DNA of 64,000 nt from JABCPE02 sp963516675 (lineage in GTDB: Bacteria; Bacteroidota; Bacteroidia; Flavobacteriales; Weeksellaceae), in assembly GCA_963516675.1 (NCBI GenBank), contig CAUQBH010000004.1:62001-126000 (forward strand). The letters run 5' to 3'. The position numbers and the translations under genes are program-made. A model generated the notes under the pieces. It was given only the letters and a program-made list of their open reading frames with translations, was not told the origin of the DNA and did no database searches. Shown in pieces: positions 50,913 through 59,854 of the stretch (positions are counted from its first letter, which is position 1; every line of letters begins with the position of its first letter).

Positions 50913-52577
50913 TTAGCTCAGACCGCTGATATTTCCCTCTGCATCTATGGTCATTCCCTCTGCCATAGGAACTTCTGGAAGCCCTGGCATACGCATAATA
51001 TCACCCAAAATAGGAATCACAAAACCAGCTCCCGCTGCGAACTCAAAGCCTCTCACTGTAACATCAAATCCTGTAGGTCTTCCTATTTTTTTCTCATCAT
51101 CACTCAATGATTTCTGCGTTTTTGCTATACATACAGGCAGTTTATCAAAGCCGAGATCTTTTATAATTTTAAGGTCAGCTTTTGCTTTCGGTGAATAGAC
51201 CACTCCTTCCGCTCCGTATATTTTCTTTGCTACAGCTTCTATTTTAGCCTCTATGCTTTCTTCTAATGGGTATAAAAATTTGAAATCAGACTGCTGTTCC
51301 GTTGCTTCCACTACTGTTTTAGCCAAATCTCTCATTCCCTCTCCGCCGTGCATAAATTCATCCGCCAAAACAGCATGAACTCCCAACTTAGCGCATTCAT
51401 CTTTCAAAAACTTGATTTCTTCCTCTGAATCTGTAGCAAAATGATTAATCGCTACCACAGGCTGAAATCCATAATTCTGAGCGTTTTCTATATGTTTACA
51501 AAGATTTCCGAAACCTTTTTTCAGGTATTCTAAATTTGGGCTTCCGTACTCATCTTTTTTCGCTCCGCCATGGTATCTCAGCGCCCTGATAGTCGCTACT
51601 ATCACATACGCATCAGGTTTTAAGCCTGCATATCTGCATTTAATATCAATGAACTTTTCTGCTCCCAAATCTCCACCAAAACCAGCTTCCGTAACGACAT
51701 AATCACCGAGAGAAAGTCCCATTTTAGTAGCGATGATGGTATTTGTTCCCTGTGCAATATTCGCAAAAGGGCCGCCGTGCAGAATGGCAGGATTTCCCTC
51801 CAAAGTCTGAACCAAATTAGGTTTAATGGCATCTTTCAGCAGGATTGCCATTGCGTTTTCTGCCTTTAAATCTCTTGCGAAAACAGGCTTTTTATCATAA
51901 GTATAGCCCACAAAGATATTTCCTAAACGCTGTTTCAGGTCCTCAAAATCTTGGCTCAGACAGAGAATTGCCATCACCTCGGATGCAGGCGTGATATTGA
52001 AACCTTCTTCCCTTACCACGCCGTTTTTATCGCCCATTCCTATGACTATCTGGCGCAGAGCTCGGTCGTTCATATCCATCACTCGCTTCCAGATGATGGT
52101 TTTTGGGTCTATATTTAGATTGTGTTTTTTACTTTGTAAGTTATTGTCTATCAATGCAGAAAGAAGGTTATTTGCCTTTTCCACCGCCGAAAAATCTCCT
52201 GTAAAATGTAGGTTGATATCCGCCATTGGGATAACTTGGGCATATCCTCCCCCAGCGGCACCGCCTTTGCTCCCGAAAACAGGCCCTAAACTAGGCTCAC
52301 GAAGCACCAAAACAGCTTTTTTACCGATTTTATTCAGTCCATCACAAAGCCCCACCGAAACAGTGGTTTTTCCCTCTCCTGCCGGCGTGGGATTGATAGC
52401 TGTCACTAAAATCAATTTTGATTTTTTAATTTTTTCTTCATCGATGTATTTTAGAGGAATTTTGGCTTTGTGTCTGCCATAGTATTCTAAATCTTCCTCC
52501 GCAATAGCAATTTTTTCTGCAATTTCTCTAATGGGTCTGATGTCCGCACTTTGTGCAATCTGTATGTCTGTTTTCAC
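50913..52577 (-). CDS. fhs: Formate--tetrahydrofolate ligase
   Basis: The enzyme joins formate to tetrahydrofolate using ATP in one-carbon metabolism. The 554-aa protein has the P-loop TPAGEGKTTVSVGLCDGLNK near residue 64. SKGGAAGGGYAQVIPMADIN and VMDMNDRALRQIVIGMG follow, then EAGFGGDLGAEKFIDIKCRY, and FEFAAGAGFVIPILGDIMRM near the end. Length and order match the family. A -7 box lies just upstream, divergent from that of gldA. Confidence 0.96.
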   Translation of the reverse strand: MKTDIQIAQSADIRPIREIAEKIAIAEEDLEYYGRHKAKIPLKYIDEEKIKKSKLILVTAINPTPAGEGKTTVSVGLCDGLNKIGKKAVLVLREPSLGPVFGSKGGAAGGGYAQVIPMADINLHFTGDFSAVEKANNLLSALIDNNLQSKKHNLNIDPKTIIWKRVMDMNDRALRQIVIGMGDKNGVVREEGFNITPASEVMAILCLSQDFEDLKQRLGNIFVGYTYDKKPVFARDLKAENAMAILLKDAIKPNLVQTLEGNPAILHGGPFANIAQGTNTIIATKMGLSLGDYVVTEAGFGGDLGAEKFIDIKCRYAGLKPDAYVIVATIRALRYHGGAKKDEYGSPNLEYLKKGFGNLCKHIENAQNYGFQPVVAINHFATDSEEEIKFLKDECAKLGVHAVLADEFMHGGEGMRDLAKTVVEATEQQSDFKFLYPLEESIEAKIEAVAKKIYGAEGVVYSPKAKADLKIIKDLGFDKLPVCIAKTQKSLSDDEKKIGRPTGFDVTVRGFEFAAGAGFVIPILGDIMRMPGLPEVPMAEGMTIDAEGNISGLS

Positions 52578-52590
52578 AATAGTTTTGTTT

Positions 52591-52671
52591 CCTACAAATC
52601 TATAAAAATTTGATTTAAAATTAAAAAAAATTTATAGCGAATTAAAATATTAAAATCCCTAAATTTGTAGG
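52591..52671. promoter_or_regulatory. Divergent promoters of fhs and gldA in an inverted repeat
   Basis: CCTACAAAT (52591-52599) and ATTTGTAGG (52663-52671) form a perfect 9-bp inverted repeat. Inside it CTATAAA (52600-52606) matches TTTATAG (52631-52637). Each outer arm holds a perfect -7 box: TAGATTTG on the minus strand (52602-52595) for fhs and TAAATTTG on the plus strand (52660-52667) for gldA. Both promoters therefore share the extended sequence TAnATTTGTAGG. Confidence 0.5.
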
Positions 52672-52723
52672 CTGTCTATTTTGAAGAATTTTTGTATTTT
52701 CGCCAAATATTTTTGAATTCACT

Positions 52724-53422
52724 ATGTCTTTACAAATTACTAATCTAACTAAAAAATTCGGTGAACAAACAGCACTGAATAACATCAACCTCAGCATTGA
52801 AAAGAACGAAATCGTGGGACTTCTCGGGCCAAACGGAGCAGGAAAATCCACGCTGATGAAATCCATCACAGGTGTAGTGAAAATAGATGAGGGCGAAATT
52901 TTGTTCAACGATAAAGATATCACTCAATATCCGATAGAAAGCAAGAAAAACATCGGTTTTCTGCCAGAAAACAATCCGCTTTACCAAGAGATGTTCGTAA
53001 AGGAATATCTGAATTTCGTGGCCGATATCCACAAGATACCAAGCGAAAGAATAGATGAAGTCATCGAGCTGGTGGGCATCACTCCCGAAAAATCCAAAAA
53101 GATTTCCCAGCTCTCCAAAGGGTATAAACAGAGAGTCGGGCTGGCACAGGCGATTCTCCACCAGCCAGATTTACTTATCTTGGATGAGCCTACGAACGGA
53201 CTAGACCCTAACCAAATCATAGAAATCCGAAATGTGATAAAAGAAATCGGTAAGGAGAAAACCATCATCCTTTCCACGCACATCATGCAGGAAGTAGAGG
53301 CGCTATGCTCTCGTGTTATCCTCATCCACAAGGGAAACATCCTGCAAGACACCTCTATAGAGGAGTTCAAAGGGCGATACAGCAATCTGGAAGAAGCATT
53401 CCAGAGCTATACTAATGGATAA
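52724..53422 (+). CDS. gldA: ABC-transporter ATPase, GldA-like (short form)
   Basis: The 232-aa ATPase has Walker A LLGPNGAGKSTLMKSIT, signature LSKGYKQRVGLAQAILH and Walker B LLILDEPTNGLDPNQIIEI. NIGFLPENNPLYQEMFVKEY closely resembles GldA, the ATP-binding subunit of the gliding/T9SS-linked GldAFG transporter. It ends soon after the H-loop, so it is shorter than the roughly 300-aa GldA I recall from Flavobacterium johnsoniae. No gldF or gldG is beside it. A generic exporter ATPase cannot be excluded. Confidence 0.75.
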   Translation: MSLQITNLTKKFGEQTALNNINLSIEKNEIVGLLGPNGAGKSTLMKSITGVVKIDEGEILFNDKDITQYPIESKKNIGFLPENNPLYQEMFVKEYLNFVADIHKIPSERIDEVIELVGITPEKSKKISQLSKGYKQRVGLAQAILHQPDLLILDEPTNGLDPNQIIEIRNVIKEIGKEKTIILSTHIMQEVEALCSRVILIHKGNILQDTSIEEFKGRYSNLEEAFQSYTNG

Positions 53423-53443
53423 AATTTTTTCATTTTTTATTGT

Positions 53444-53480
53444 AAAATAGTCTGTCGATTTTAAGGACAGGCTATTTTTG
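53444..53480 (+). terminator. gldA terminator
   Basis: AAAATAG-t-CTGTC pairs with GACAG-g-CTATTTT, followed by TTG and more T, just past the gldA stop. Confidence 0.8.
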
Positions 53481-53578
53481 TTTCTAAAATATCCATCTTC
53501 TCTAATTTCATAAAGTTCAAAAAAAATTCGTAAATTTCCAATGTCTTTTTTATTTACTTTATAAAAAATCATAAAATC

Positions 53579-54499
53579 ATGGGACATTCACACGAAGGAC
53601 ACTGCCACCACCATAGTGTAAGCAGTCTAGAAAATATCAACAGGGCGTTTTATATCGGTATCGGTCTGAATCTGCTCTATACTATAATAGAATTTGTGGT
53701 CGGTTTTAGAATCAATTCTTTGGCCTTAATCTCTGATGCAAGCCACAATCTGAGCGATGTTGCCAGTTTGGGAATTTCGCTGGTCGGTATCATTCTTGCC
53801 CAAAAAGCCAGCACACACAGCCTGACCTACGGCTACAAAAAAGCCTCAATTTTGGCTTCGCTCATCAATGCTATTCTGCTGGTGTTCATTGTCTTTAAAA
53901 TCATCATAGAAGCTGTGGAACGGCTGAATACACCTCCACAAATGGAGAGCAGCGGCATCATCATCACTGCTGCGATAGGCGTGATTATCAATGCTGTTTC
54001 GGCGTTTCTTTTTTATAAAGGACAAAAACACGATATCAACATCAAAGGGGCTTTTCTGCACCTGATGGTAGATGCTTTGGTTTCGGTGGGCGTGATTATC
54101 TCTGGGGTGATTATCTATTTCACTGGCTGGAATCTCGCGGATGTGGTGATTAGTTTCATCATCGCTGTGGTGATTTTGATTTCTACTTGGGGACTTTTGA
54201 CGGAAAGCATCAAACTCAGCCTAAACGGCGTGCCAGAGGGCATTAACCCTAATGAAATCCAAAAGCTGATAGAGGAAATCCCTGCCGTAGAACAGACCCA
54301 CCACCTCCATATATGGGCGATGAGCAGCTCCGAAAACGCCCTGACCGTCCATCTGGTGGTAAATGAGGGAATAAGTTTCCAAGAAATGGAGCAAATAAAA
54401 AAAGAACTCCGCCACAAGCTGGAACATCACAACATCCAGCATTCTACCTTTGAGATAGAAAGCTCTGGCTGTAAATGCGACCAAGAGTTTTGTAAATAA
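53579..54499 (+). CDS. Cation diffusion facilitator (zinc/cobalt-type) transporter
   Basis: The 306-aa protein exports divalent metal, probably zinc, by proton exchange. It starts with a metal-binding MGHSHEGHCHHHSV and has about six membrane helices. The transport sites are ALISDASHNLSDVASLG (HxxxD) and FLHLMVDALVSVGVIISG. A cytoplasmic C-terminal domain follows (TWGLLTESIKLSLNGVPEGI) with a His-rich HHLHIWAM motif. It is more G+C rich than the paralogue cassette that follows. A terminator lies right after its stop. Confidence 0.9.
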   Translation: MGHSHEGHCHHHSVSSLENINRAFYIGIGLNLLYTIIEFVVGFRINSLALISDASHNLSDVASLGISLVGIILAQKASTHSLTYGYKKASILASLINAILLVFIVFKIIIEAVERLNTPPQMESSGIIITAAIGVIINAVSAFLFYKGQKHDINIKGAFLHLMVDALVSVGVIISGVIIYFTGWNLADVVISFIIAVVILISTWGLLTESIKLSLNGVPEGINPNEIQKLIEEIPAVEQTHHLHIWAMSSSENALTVHLVVNEGISFQEMEQIKKELRHKLEHHNIQHSTFEIESSGCKCDQEFCK

Positions 54500-54538
54500 C
54501 AAAAAACGGCCGCTCACACGGAACGGCTGTTTTTATTT
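54492..54538 (+). repeat. 47-bp direct repeat, left copy, including the CDF terminator
   Basis: This copy spans the CDF stop codon and a hairpin (AAAACGGCCG/CGGCTGTTTT) followed by TATTT. It is nearly identical to 56059-56105, differing by two compensating one-base indels and one substitution. It bounds the three-paralogue cassette on the left. Confidence 0.85.
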
Positions 54539-54545
54539 ATATTTG
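54538..54545 (+). promoter_or_regulatory. -7 box of the paralogue cassette
   Basis: TATATTTG is a perfect -7 box that starts at the last base of the left repeat copy, 26 bp before the first cassette gene. Confidence 0.6.
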
Positions 54546-54571
54546 TTGAACTTTTATCAAAAGGACAATTT

Positions 54572-55045
54572 ATGGAATTAAGTAAAAAAGAATTAGAGAT
54601 TTTCGAAAAAATAAATCTATACGAGAGACATAGTAATATAAGTAATCAGTATAGATTTGAAGAAACATTTGAAAACTATTCAAATGATGAAGTTATAGAA
54701 ATAGTTAAAGAATTGGGATATTCTGCAAAATACAGAAAGAAAGAAAAGTTTTTTCAGATAATTGAGACCATAGATGGGATAAAGTTTTATTTTCATTTTT
54801 CATTGGAGTATGGTATGGTGGAAATTATTATGGGAATGATGAATAAGAATAAAAAACACATTATAGGAGGTGCTTTCTCTTGGTTATGTAAAAAGATTAA
54901 AGTTACTGAAAATGAAGAAATAAAAGATAATGTAAAGTATGCTCGTTTTAGAAATTATGAAGATTTAAAAAATATTCTTAGAGAATATTTTTTAATCTAT
55001 GAAGATTTTAAAACTGAAGTCTTAAAAGTAGATTGGGAACAATAA
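54572..55045 (+). CDS. Cassette paralogue 1 (unknown, immunity-like)
   Basis: The 157-aa protein is not recognised. It begins MELSKKELEIFEKINLYERH and has FENYSNDEVIEIVKELGYSA, then KFYFHFSLEYGMVEIIMGM, and ends NILREYFLIYEDFKTEVLKV with DWEQ. It is helical with a strand region in the middle, cytoplasmic and very A+T rich. Two near copies follow in tandem, with a unit length of about 500 bp, showing recent duplication. Size, tandem arrangement and A+T bias resemble immunity genes, but no toxin is present. Confidence 0.75.
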   Translation: MELSKKELEIFEKINLYERHSNISNQYRFEETFENYSNDEVIEIVKELGYSAKYRKKEKFFQIIETIDGIKFYFHFSLEYGMVEIIMGMMNKNKKHIIGGAFSWLCKKIKVTENEEIKDNVKYARFRNYEDLKNILREYFLIYEDFKTEVLKVDWEQ

Positions 55046-55071
55046 GATTAAGACCTGAATAATAATTAATT

Positions 55072-55545
55072 ATGGAATTAAGTAAAAAAGAATTTGAGAT
55101 TTTTGAGAAAATCAATCTGTATGAGAGATATAGTAATATAAGTAATCAGTATAGATTTGAAGAAACATTTGAAAACTATTCAAATGATGAAGTTATAAAA
55201 ATAGTTAAAGAACTGGGGTATTCTGTAAAGTATAGAAAGAAAGAAAATTTTTTTCAAATGATTGAAACCATAAATGGAATGAAGTTTTATTTTCATTTTT
55301 CATTAAAATATGGTATGGTGGAAAGTATTATGGGAATGATGGATAAAAATAAAAAAAATATTATCGGAGGATTAGTTTCCAATGTATGCACGTTGATAGA
55401 AATGAGAAAAAATGAAGAAAAAGAAGGTTATATAAAAAAAGCCTGCTTCAGAAATTATGAAGATTTAAAAAATATTCTTAGAGAATATTTCCTAATCTAT
55501 GAAGATTTGAAAACAGAAGTCTTAAAAGTAGATTGGGAACAATAA
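55072..55545 (+). CDS. Cassette paralogue 2
   Basis: This 157-aa copy is close to paralogue 1 throughout: MELSKKEFEIFEKINLYERY, YSNISNQYRFEETFENYSND and the same C-terminus ending DWEQ. The main differences lie in the middle, with NIIGGLVSNVCTLIEMRKNE against HIIGGAFSWLCKKIKVTENE in the first copy. Such variation between tandem copies would suit changed binding specificity. The 26-bp spacer before it resembles the spacer before copy 3. Confidence 0.75.
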   Translation: MELSKKEFEIFEKINLYERYSNISNQYRFEETFENYSNDEVIKIVKELGYSVKYRKKENFFQMIETINGMKFYFHFSLKYGMVESIMGMMDKNKKNIIGGLVSNVCTLIEMRKNEEKEGYIKKACFRNYEDLKNILREYFLIYEDLKTEVLKVDWEQ

Positions 55546-55564
55546 GATTTAAACCAGAATAATG

Positions 55565-56062
55565 ATGGAATTAAGTAAAAAAGATTTAGAAATTTATGAA
55601 AAAATAAATCTCTATAAAAGACACCACACTCTTAGTGTTCAAAATAATTATGAGAGCACATTTGAAAACTACTCTAATGAAAAAGTTATAGAAATAGTAA
55701 AAGAATTAGGATATACTGCTAAATATAGAAGAAAAGAAAACTTTTTTCAAATAATAGAGACAACCAGCAAAATAAAATTTTACTTTCATTTTTCATTAAA
55801 ATACGGTTTAGTAGAGATTATTATATATTGGGAATATAAAAAGAATAAAGATGTATGGGGTGGAGGGGACTTTGCTGGATTGTGTAAACTGATAGAAATA
55901 AGTAGAGGAGAAGAAATGGAGGGGTACATAAGGAAACCTTGTTTTAGAAATTATGAAGATTTGAAAAATATTCTTAGAGAATATTTCCTAATCTATGAGG
56001 ATTTAAAAACAGAAGTCTTAAAAGTAGATTGGAATGAAGAGGATATGAAAGATTCTGAGTAA
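55565..56062 (+). CDS. Cassette paralogue 3 (with altered C-terminus)
   Basis: The start matched to its sisters is MELSKKDLEIYEKINLYKRH at 55565, one codon inside the longest frame, giving 165 aa. It is the most diverged copy: HHTLSVQNNYESTFENYSNE near the start and VEIIIYWEYKKNKDVWGGGD in the middle. Its end reads DWNEEDMKDSE instead of DWEQ. The stop codon is the first TAA inside the right repeat copy, so the tail was probably set when the cassette was inserted. Function is unknown. Confidence 0.75.
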   Translation: MELSKKDLEIYEKINLYKRHHTLSVQNNYESTFENYSNEKVIEIVKELGYTAKYRRKENFFQIIETTSKIKFYFHFSLKYGLVEIIIYWEYKKNKDVWGGGDFAGLCKLIEISRGEEMEGYIRKPCFRNYEDLKNILREYFLIYEDLKTEVLKVDWNEEDMKDSE

Positions 56063-56105
56063 ATAACAAAAACAGCCGCTCACATCGGAACGGCTGTTTT
56101 TATTT
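56059..56105 (+). repeat. 47-bp direct repeat, right copy, with bidirectional terminator
   Basis: It contains the stop codon of paralogue 3 and a perfect 11-bp hairpin (AAAAACAGCCG/CGGCTGTTTTT). The hairpin can terminate both the cassette and the convergent binding-protein gene. It nearly repeats 54492-54538. Confidence 0.85.
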
Positions 56106-56109
56106 GTAA

Positions 56110-57084
56110 TTATTGTTTGTTTTGATATAAAATTTTATTCAATCGGATGATGAAATCCACATTCCTTACTCCTGGGGTCACATCTTCCAGATCTATTTTA
56201 TATACCTGATTATTCCTCACTGCATTGGTGTTCTTCAAGACAGGATCGGTTTTGAAGAAGTTGATTTTCTCCTCTATCGGCTCTGGGCGAGACTGAATGT
56301 CTATGATGAAAATAGCATCTGGATTTCGCTCTAAAACACTCTCAGGCGTCACGAACTCAAATCTTTTATCCAAATCTGCATAGATATTTATCCCATGAGC
56401 TTTATTGACAAGGTCTGTCGCCAAAGCACTAAAAGCCGCCACTCCTCCTTTATACGAAAGTATCAGAACCTTCTTCTTTTCGCCATCTTTTGGAACTACT
56501 AAATCCTTTTGGGCTTCATTATATTTGTTTTTCAGCTTAGTGACCAGCGCTTCGGCTCTGTCTGGAACATCAAAAATCTTACCCAATAGAATAATATCAT
56601 CATAGACATCATCCAGCGTAGGATTTTGGATATCATCCAAACTTCTAAGGTTATAAGGTGCTATTCCCAATTTCATCAAATCTTCTGGTGAGCCTGCCGT
56701 TTCTTCATTAATATTCCCAGCCGCGAAATCTGGCTTTGCAAGTAAGAAAGCCTCTTTATTCATTCTGAAACCGTGACCTTTCAGTTTCTGAGGCACCTTT
56801 TCATAGGCTTCTCTATACTCAGGAAGAAGCTCTCCCTCCGTACTTCCTATGATGATTCTGTCCTCCAATCCCAATGCGAGAAGAATCTCGGTAGTATATG
56901 GATTAAACAGTGCTGCTCTCTGAGGCGGTGTCGTGATGACTACGGGAACATCCCTGTCTGCATCTTTATAAATATATTCTACTCTATTTTCGTTTCCTGT
57001 ATTGGCTTTTGCGGTGGTATCTTTTTTCTCTGAACAAGACAGCATCGCTACGGCAGTCAAAGCCAAAAACAATTGTTTTTTCAT
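56110..57084 (-). CDS. Iron-siderophore ABC transporter binding lipoprotein
   Basis: The 324-aa lipoprotein (lipobox MLSC, residue 17) is a FepB/FecB-type periplasmic binding protein. It has RAALFNPYTTEILLALGLED and IIGSTEGELLPEYREAYEKV, then NPTLDDVYDDIILLGKIFDV, KVLILSYKGGVAAFSALATD and ERNPDAIFIIDIQSRPEPI. It captures iron-siderophore (or haem) for import. It is 20 bp downstream of the TonB receptor on the same strand, so the two form an iron-uptake unit. Permease and ATPase genes are not in the window. Confidence 0.88.
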   Translation of the reverse strand: MKKQLFLALTAVAMLSCSEKKDTTAKANTGNENRVEYIYKDADRDVPVVITTPPQRAALFNPYTTEILLALGLEDRIIIGSTEGELLPEYREAYEKVPQKLKGHGFRMNKEAFLLAKPDFAAGNINEETAGSPEDLMKLGIAPYNLRSLDDIQNPTLDDVYDDIILLGKIFDVPDRAEALVTKLKNKYNEAQKDLVVPKDGEKKKVLILSYKGGVAAFSALATDLVNKAHGINIYADLDKRFEFVTPESVLERNPDAIFIIDIQSRPEPIEEKINFFKTDPVLKNTNAVRNNQVYKIDLEDVTPGVRNVDFIIRLNKILYQNKQ

Positions 57085-57104
57085 AAAACTATATTTTAAA
57101 TTTA

Positions 57105-59693
57105 TTAGAAACTGTATTTTACATTAAACATCACATTTCTCGGCGTTCCAGGGAACAGTCTTGTGTAGTCAAATGCCCCGCCCCAGTATGTTTTGTTAAA
57201 TAAATTTCCTACATTCACAGCCAGCTGCATTTTGTTTAATTTATAATAAACCGCTGCATCTACCACTACATAAGAAGGAATGGATAAAGTCCTGTCCGCC
57301 CATGCTATTCTATCTCCTACATAGTTTCCTCCTAATCCTATTCCGAAATTTTTCAGCGCTCCTTCCTCGAAATTATATCTTGTCCATAAGTTGAAGCTGT
57401 GTTTTGGCGTGTTTCTACTTCTGTATCTTTCGCCGTTTTCTGTTGTCTTAGCATCGATGAAAGAATATCCAGCATTAACCTGCCAGTTTGGTAAAATTCT
57501 ACCGATAACCTCCATCTCTATCCCTTGAGAGCGCTGGTCACCTCCTTCTATTTTCAGCGCATCATTGTCATTAGGATCATCCATCAATACATTTTGCTGA
57601 TGAATATTAAAATAAGCAATGTTTGCATTCAGTTTTCCATCCAGCCATTCTGTTTTCAGTCCTCCTTCCAGCATTTTAGATGTCATCGGAGAGAATGGAC
57701 CTCCATAGGCTGTAGTTCCTAAATAAGCATTGGTCTGCACCTCAAATCCTTCTATATATGATGCGTATAGATTCATATTTTTAGTCGCCTCATAGATAAC
57801 GCCTAATCTCTTCAGCAGTTTGTGCTGTTTTGTGGCAGCTTCATTTTTAAGTTTATAATTCGTTTTATCTAAATACCATTCTTGTCTGATACCGAAATTA
57901 ACGATGAATTTCCCATAACTCATTTGATTCATTAAATAAGCTCCATTGGTCATAAAATGTAAAGGAGTTATTTCTAATCTTTGGAAAACATAATCATTCA
58001 GATTCGCTACATAGTATTTAGGATTTTGCAAATCAAAATGAGGGACATTCGGCACAGGATTCCCATTAGCATCAGTCAGATAATTGGCTGCATTCGCTGG
58101 GTTAAACTTATTGGCAACTTTTCCGTTTGTCAATCTGTATCCTCTCGCTCTATTCCATCCTCCATTTCTACTCACTTCAAAAGCGCTCAGGTCATACCCT
58201 GCAACCATTTTGTTTTTCAGGTTTCCGATATTAAAATCAAAATTAAAATACGCGCTGAAGTTATCCGAGTATGTCTTTTGTCTTCTTTGAGAAACCTGCA
58301 TTTCTACCAAAGTAGGTATAGCCTTCCCTGTAATATCTTGAGCAAATTTATTAGCCGTTCTATGCTCTAGTAAATCTTCATCCCAGATATGTTTCATATA
58401 GGACATATTGAGACCTATTTTGTCTGTAAACTTATGCGAAAGACTACTCATCACCGTGAAATTCAAGTTTTTATTGTAGTCATTAGAAGCTCCTATGGCA
58501 AAACTTATAGGTGTAGTGTGCAGATTAGCGCTTTGTCCTTTCTTTACCCCAAAAATAGGCTGTCCTCGGTCTAATTTAGTATCAGTATTAGTCAATACCA
58601 ATTCTAAATTTACTCTTGTTTTTTCATTAGGGATATAGCTGATAGTAGGCGCTATCATATAGGACTTACTTCCTTGTAAATCCCTGAAACTCTGTGAGTT
58701 TTCATACCCTAAATTCAAACGATATAGTAAAGTTTTTGATTTTTCTAACGGCCCCGTAAAATCCAAAGTACTTCTTACCGTTCCGTAGCTTCCTATTGTA
58801 AGGTCTATTTCTTTTCTGGCAACACTCAAAGGTTTTTTGGTTACCATGTTGATAGTTCCCCCTGCATTGGCACTCGCAAAAGTGATACTCGCAGGCCCTT
58901 TGATAACTTCTATCCTTTCCAAATTGATAGTCATCGGCGGCGAAATGTAGCTCACAAAAGCCGTCATCCCGTTGATCAGTCTGTTATTATCTCTGTTTCC
59001 CCACCCTTGGGTAACCCCTCTAATCGCATAGTGGCTGTAATAACTGGTGGCATTCACCCCTGTCACATTCTTCAGCGCATCTCCTATCATAAAGACCTGT
59101 CTATCAGACAAAAGCTCCTTAGTAACGGTAGAGATTGACTGAGCCACTTCCATATTTTTGAGGGCGATTTTAGAAGAAGAGAAAGAATAATCACTATTAT
59201 AGTCTTTTCTAGCTCTACCTACTATCTCTACTGTTTGTAGTAAATGTTCCTTGCCATCTTCTTTATTATTTTTTGCCTTAGGATTAGTAGGATCTTCCTG
59301 TTCTGGATTATTTTCAGGATTATTTTCTGCTAATTGTTCTTCCTTTATTTCTTGTTTAGGCTCTTCTATATTAGGTGTGCTATCTACTTTATTTTCATTT
59401 ATAATGATATCTCCAAGGTCTAATGTCTCACTATCTGTTATCATTATATTTCTATCCGATAGAATATTCGTATTTTCTACCACTTGCAAGGTATAGATTC
59501 CTCCTTCTGGAAGAAGTATACTAAACGCACCTTTTTCATCAACTGGATAAACCAATTCCTTTCCTTCCTTTTTCACCAATACTTTCAATGCTGAAACAGA
59601 AGGTGTTTCCTGCACTATTCTTCCTTTAATAGTCTGGCTATAAGCCATTGCGGAAAACAACAAACTTGAAATCAATAATACTTTTTTATTCAT
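57105..59693 (-). CDS. TonB-dependent siderophore receptor
   Basis: The 862-aa outer-membrane receptor has a signal peptide (MNKKVLLISSLLFSAMAYSQ) and a regulatory-like beta domain (residues 21-100). An unusual linker of E, N, P and K follows (about residues 108-150). The plug has QSISTVTKELLSDRQVFMIG, IGDALKNVTGVNATSYYSHY and IEVIKGPASITFASANAGGT. The barrel closes with TPRNVMFNVKYSF. The layout matches FhuE/FpvA-type siderophore receptors. It starts the iron operon with the binding protein. No clear Fur box was found by eye. Confidence 0.9.
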   Translation of the reverse strand: MNKKVLLISSLLFSAMAYSQTIKGRIVQETPSVSALKVLVKKEGKELVYPVDEKGAFSILLPEGGIYTLQVVENTNILSDRNIMITDSETLDLGDIIINENKVDSTPNIEEPKQEIKEEQLAENNPENNPEQEDPTNPKAKNNKEDGKEHLLQTVEIVGRARKDYNSDYSFSSSKIALKNMEVAQSISTVTKELLSDRQVFMIGDALKNVTGVNATSYYSHYAIRGVTQGWGNRDNNRLINGMTAFVSYISPPMTINLERIEVIKGPASITFASANAGGTINMVTKKPLSVARKEIDLTIGSYGTVRSTLDFTGPLEKSKTLLYRLNLGYENSQSFRDLQGSKSYMIAPTISYIPNEKTRVNLELVLTNTDTKLDRGQPIFGVKKGQSANLHTTPISFAIGASNDYNKNLNFTVMSSLSHKFTDKIGLNMSYMKHIWDEDLLEHRTANKFAQDITGKAIPTLVEMQVSQRRQKTYSDNFSAYFNFDFNIGNLKNKMVAGYDLSAFEVSRNGGWNRARGYRLTNGKVANKFNPANAANYLTDANGNPVPNVPHFDLQNPKYYVANLNDYVFQRLEITPLHFMTNGAYLMNQMSYGKFIVNFGIRQEWYLDKTNYKLKNEAATKQHKLLKRLGVIYEATKNMNLYASYIEGFEVQTNAYLGTTAYGGPFSPMTSKMLEGGLKTEWLDGKLNANIAYFNIHQQNVLMDDPNDNDALKIEGGDQRSQGIEMEVIGRILPNWQVNAGYSFIDAKTTENGERYRSRNTPKHSFNLWTRYNFEEGALKNFGIGLGGNYVGDRIAWADRTLSIPSYVVVDAAVYYKLNKMQLAVNVGNLFNKTYWGGAFDYTRLFPGTPRNVMFNVKYSF

Positions 59694-59732
59694 AAAATGA
59701 TATTTTTGCTACTTTTTCTAAAAAATTTCGCA

Positions 59733-59740
59733 CAAAAGTA
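59733..59740 (-). promoter_or_regulatory. -7 box of the siderophore receptor operon
   Basis: The minus strand reads TACTTTTG, a perfect -7 box 39 bp before the receptor start. Confidence 0.5.
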
Positions 59741-59799
59741 ACATATTTTTTATAATTTGCATTATTTCAAATCATGAAAAATATCATTATTTTATAAAA

Positions 59800-59836
59800 A
59801 AATAACACTCCTAAAAATTTTTAGAAGTGTTATTTG
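59800..59836 (-). terminator. gyrB terminator
   Basis: The minus strand reads AAATAACACT, CTAAAAA/TTTTTAG within the stem and AGTGTTATTT followed by TTTT. It lies just past the gyrB stop. Confidence 0.85.
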
Positions 59837-59854
59837 GTATGGTTTTATATTTTC

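Noticed and set aside
54572..56062. CRISPR-like array because of repeated units
   Set aside because: The repeats are whole protein-coding paralogues of about 500 bp in good frame, not short direct repeats with spacers.
59701..59800. Fur box upstream of the siderophore receptor
   Set aside because: AT-rich palindrome fragments are present, but none matched a Fur site well enough to call by eye.
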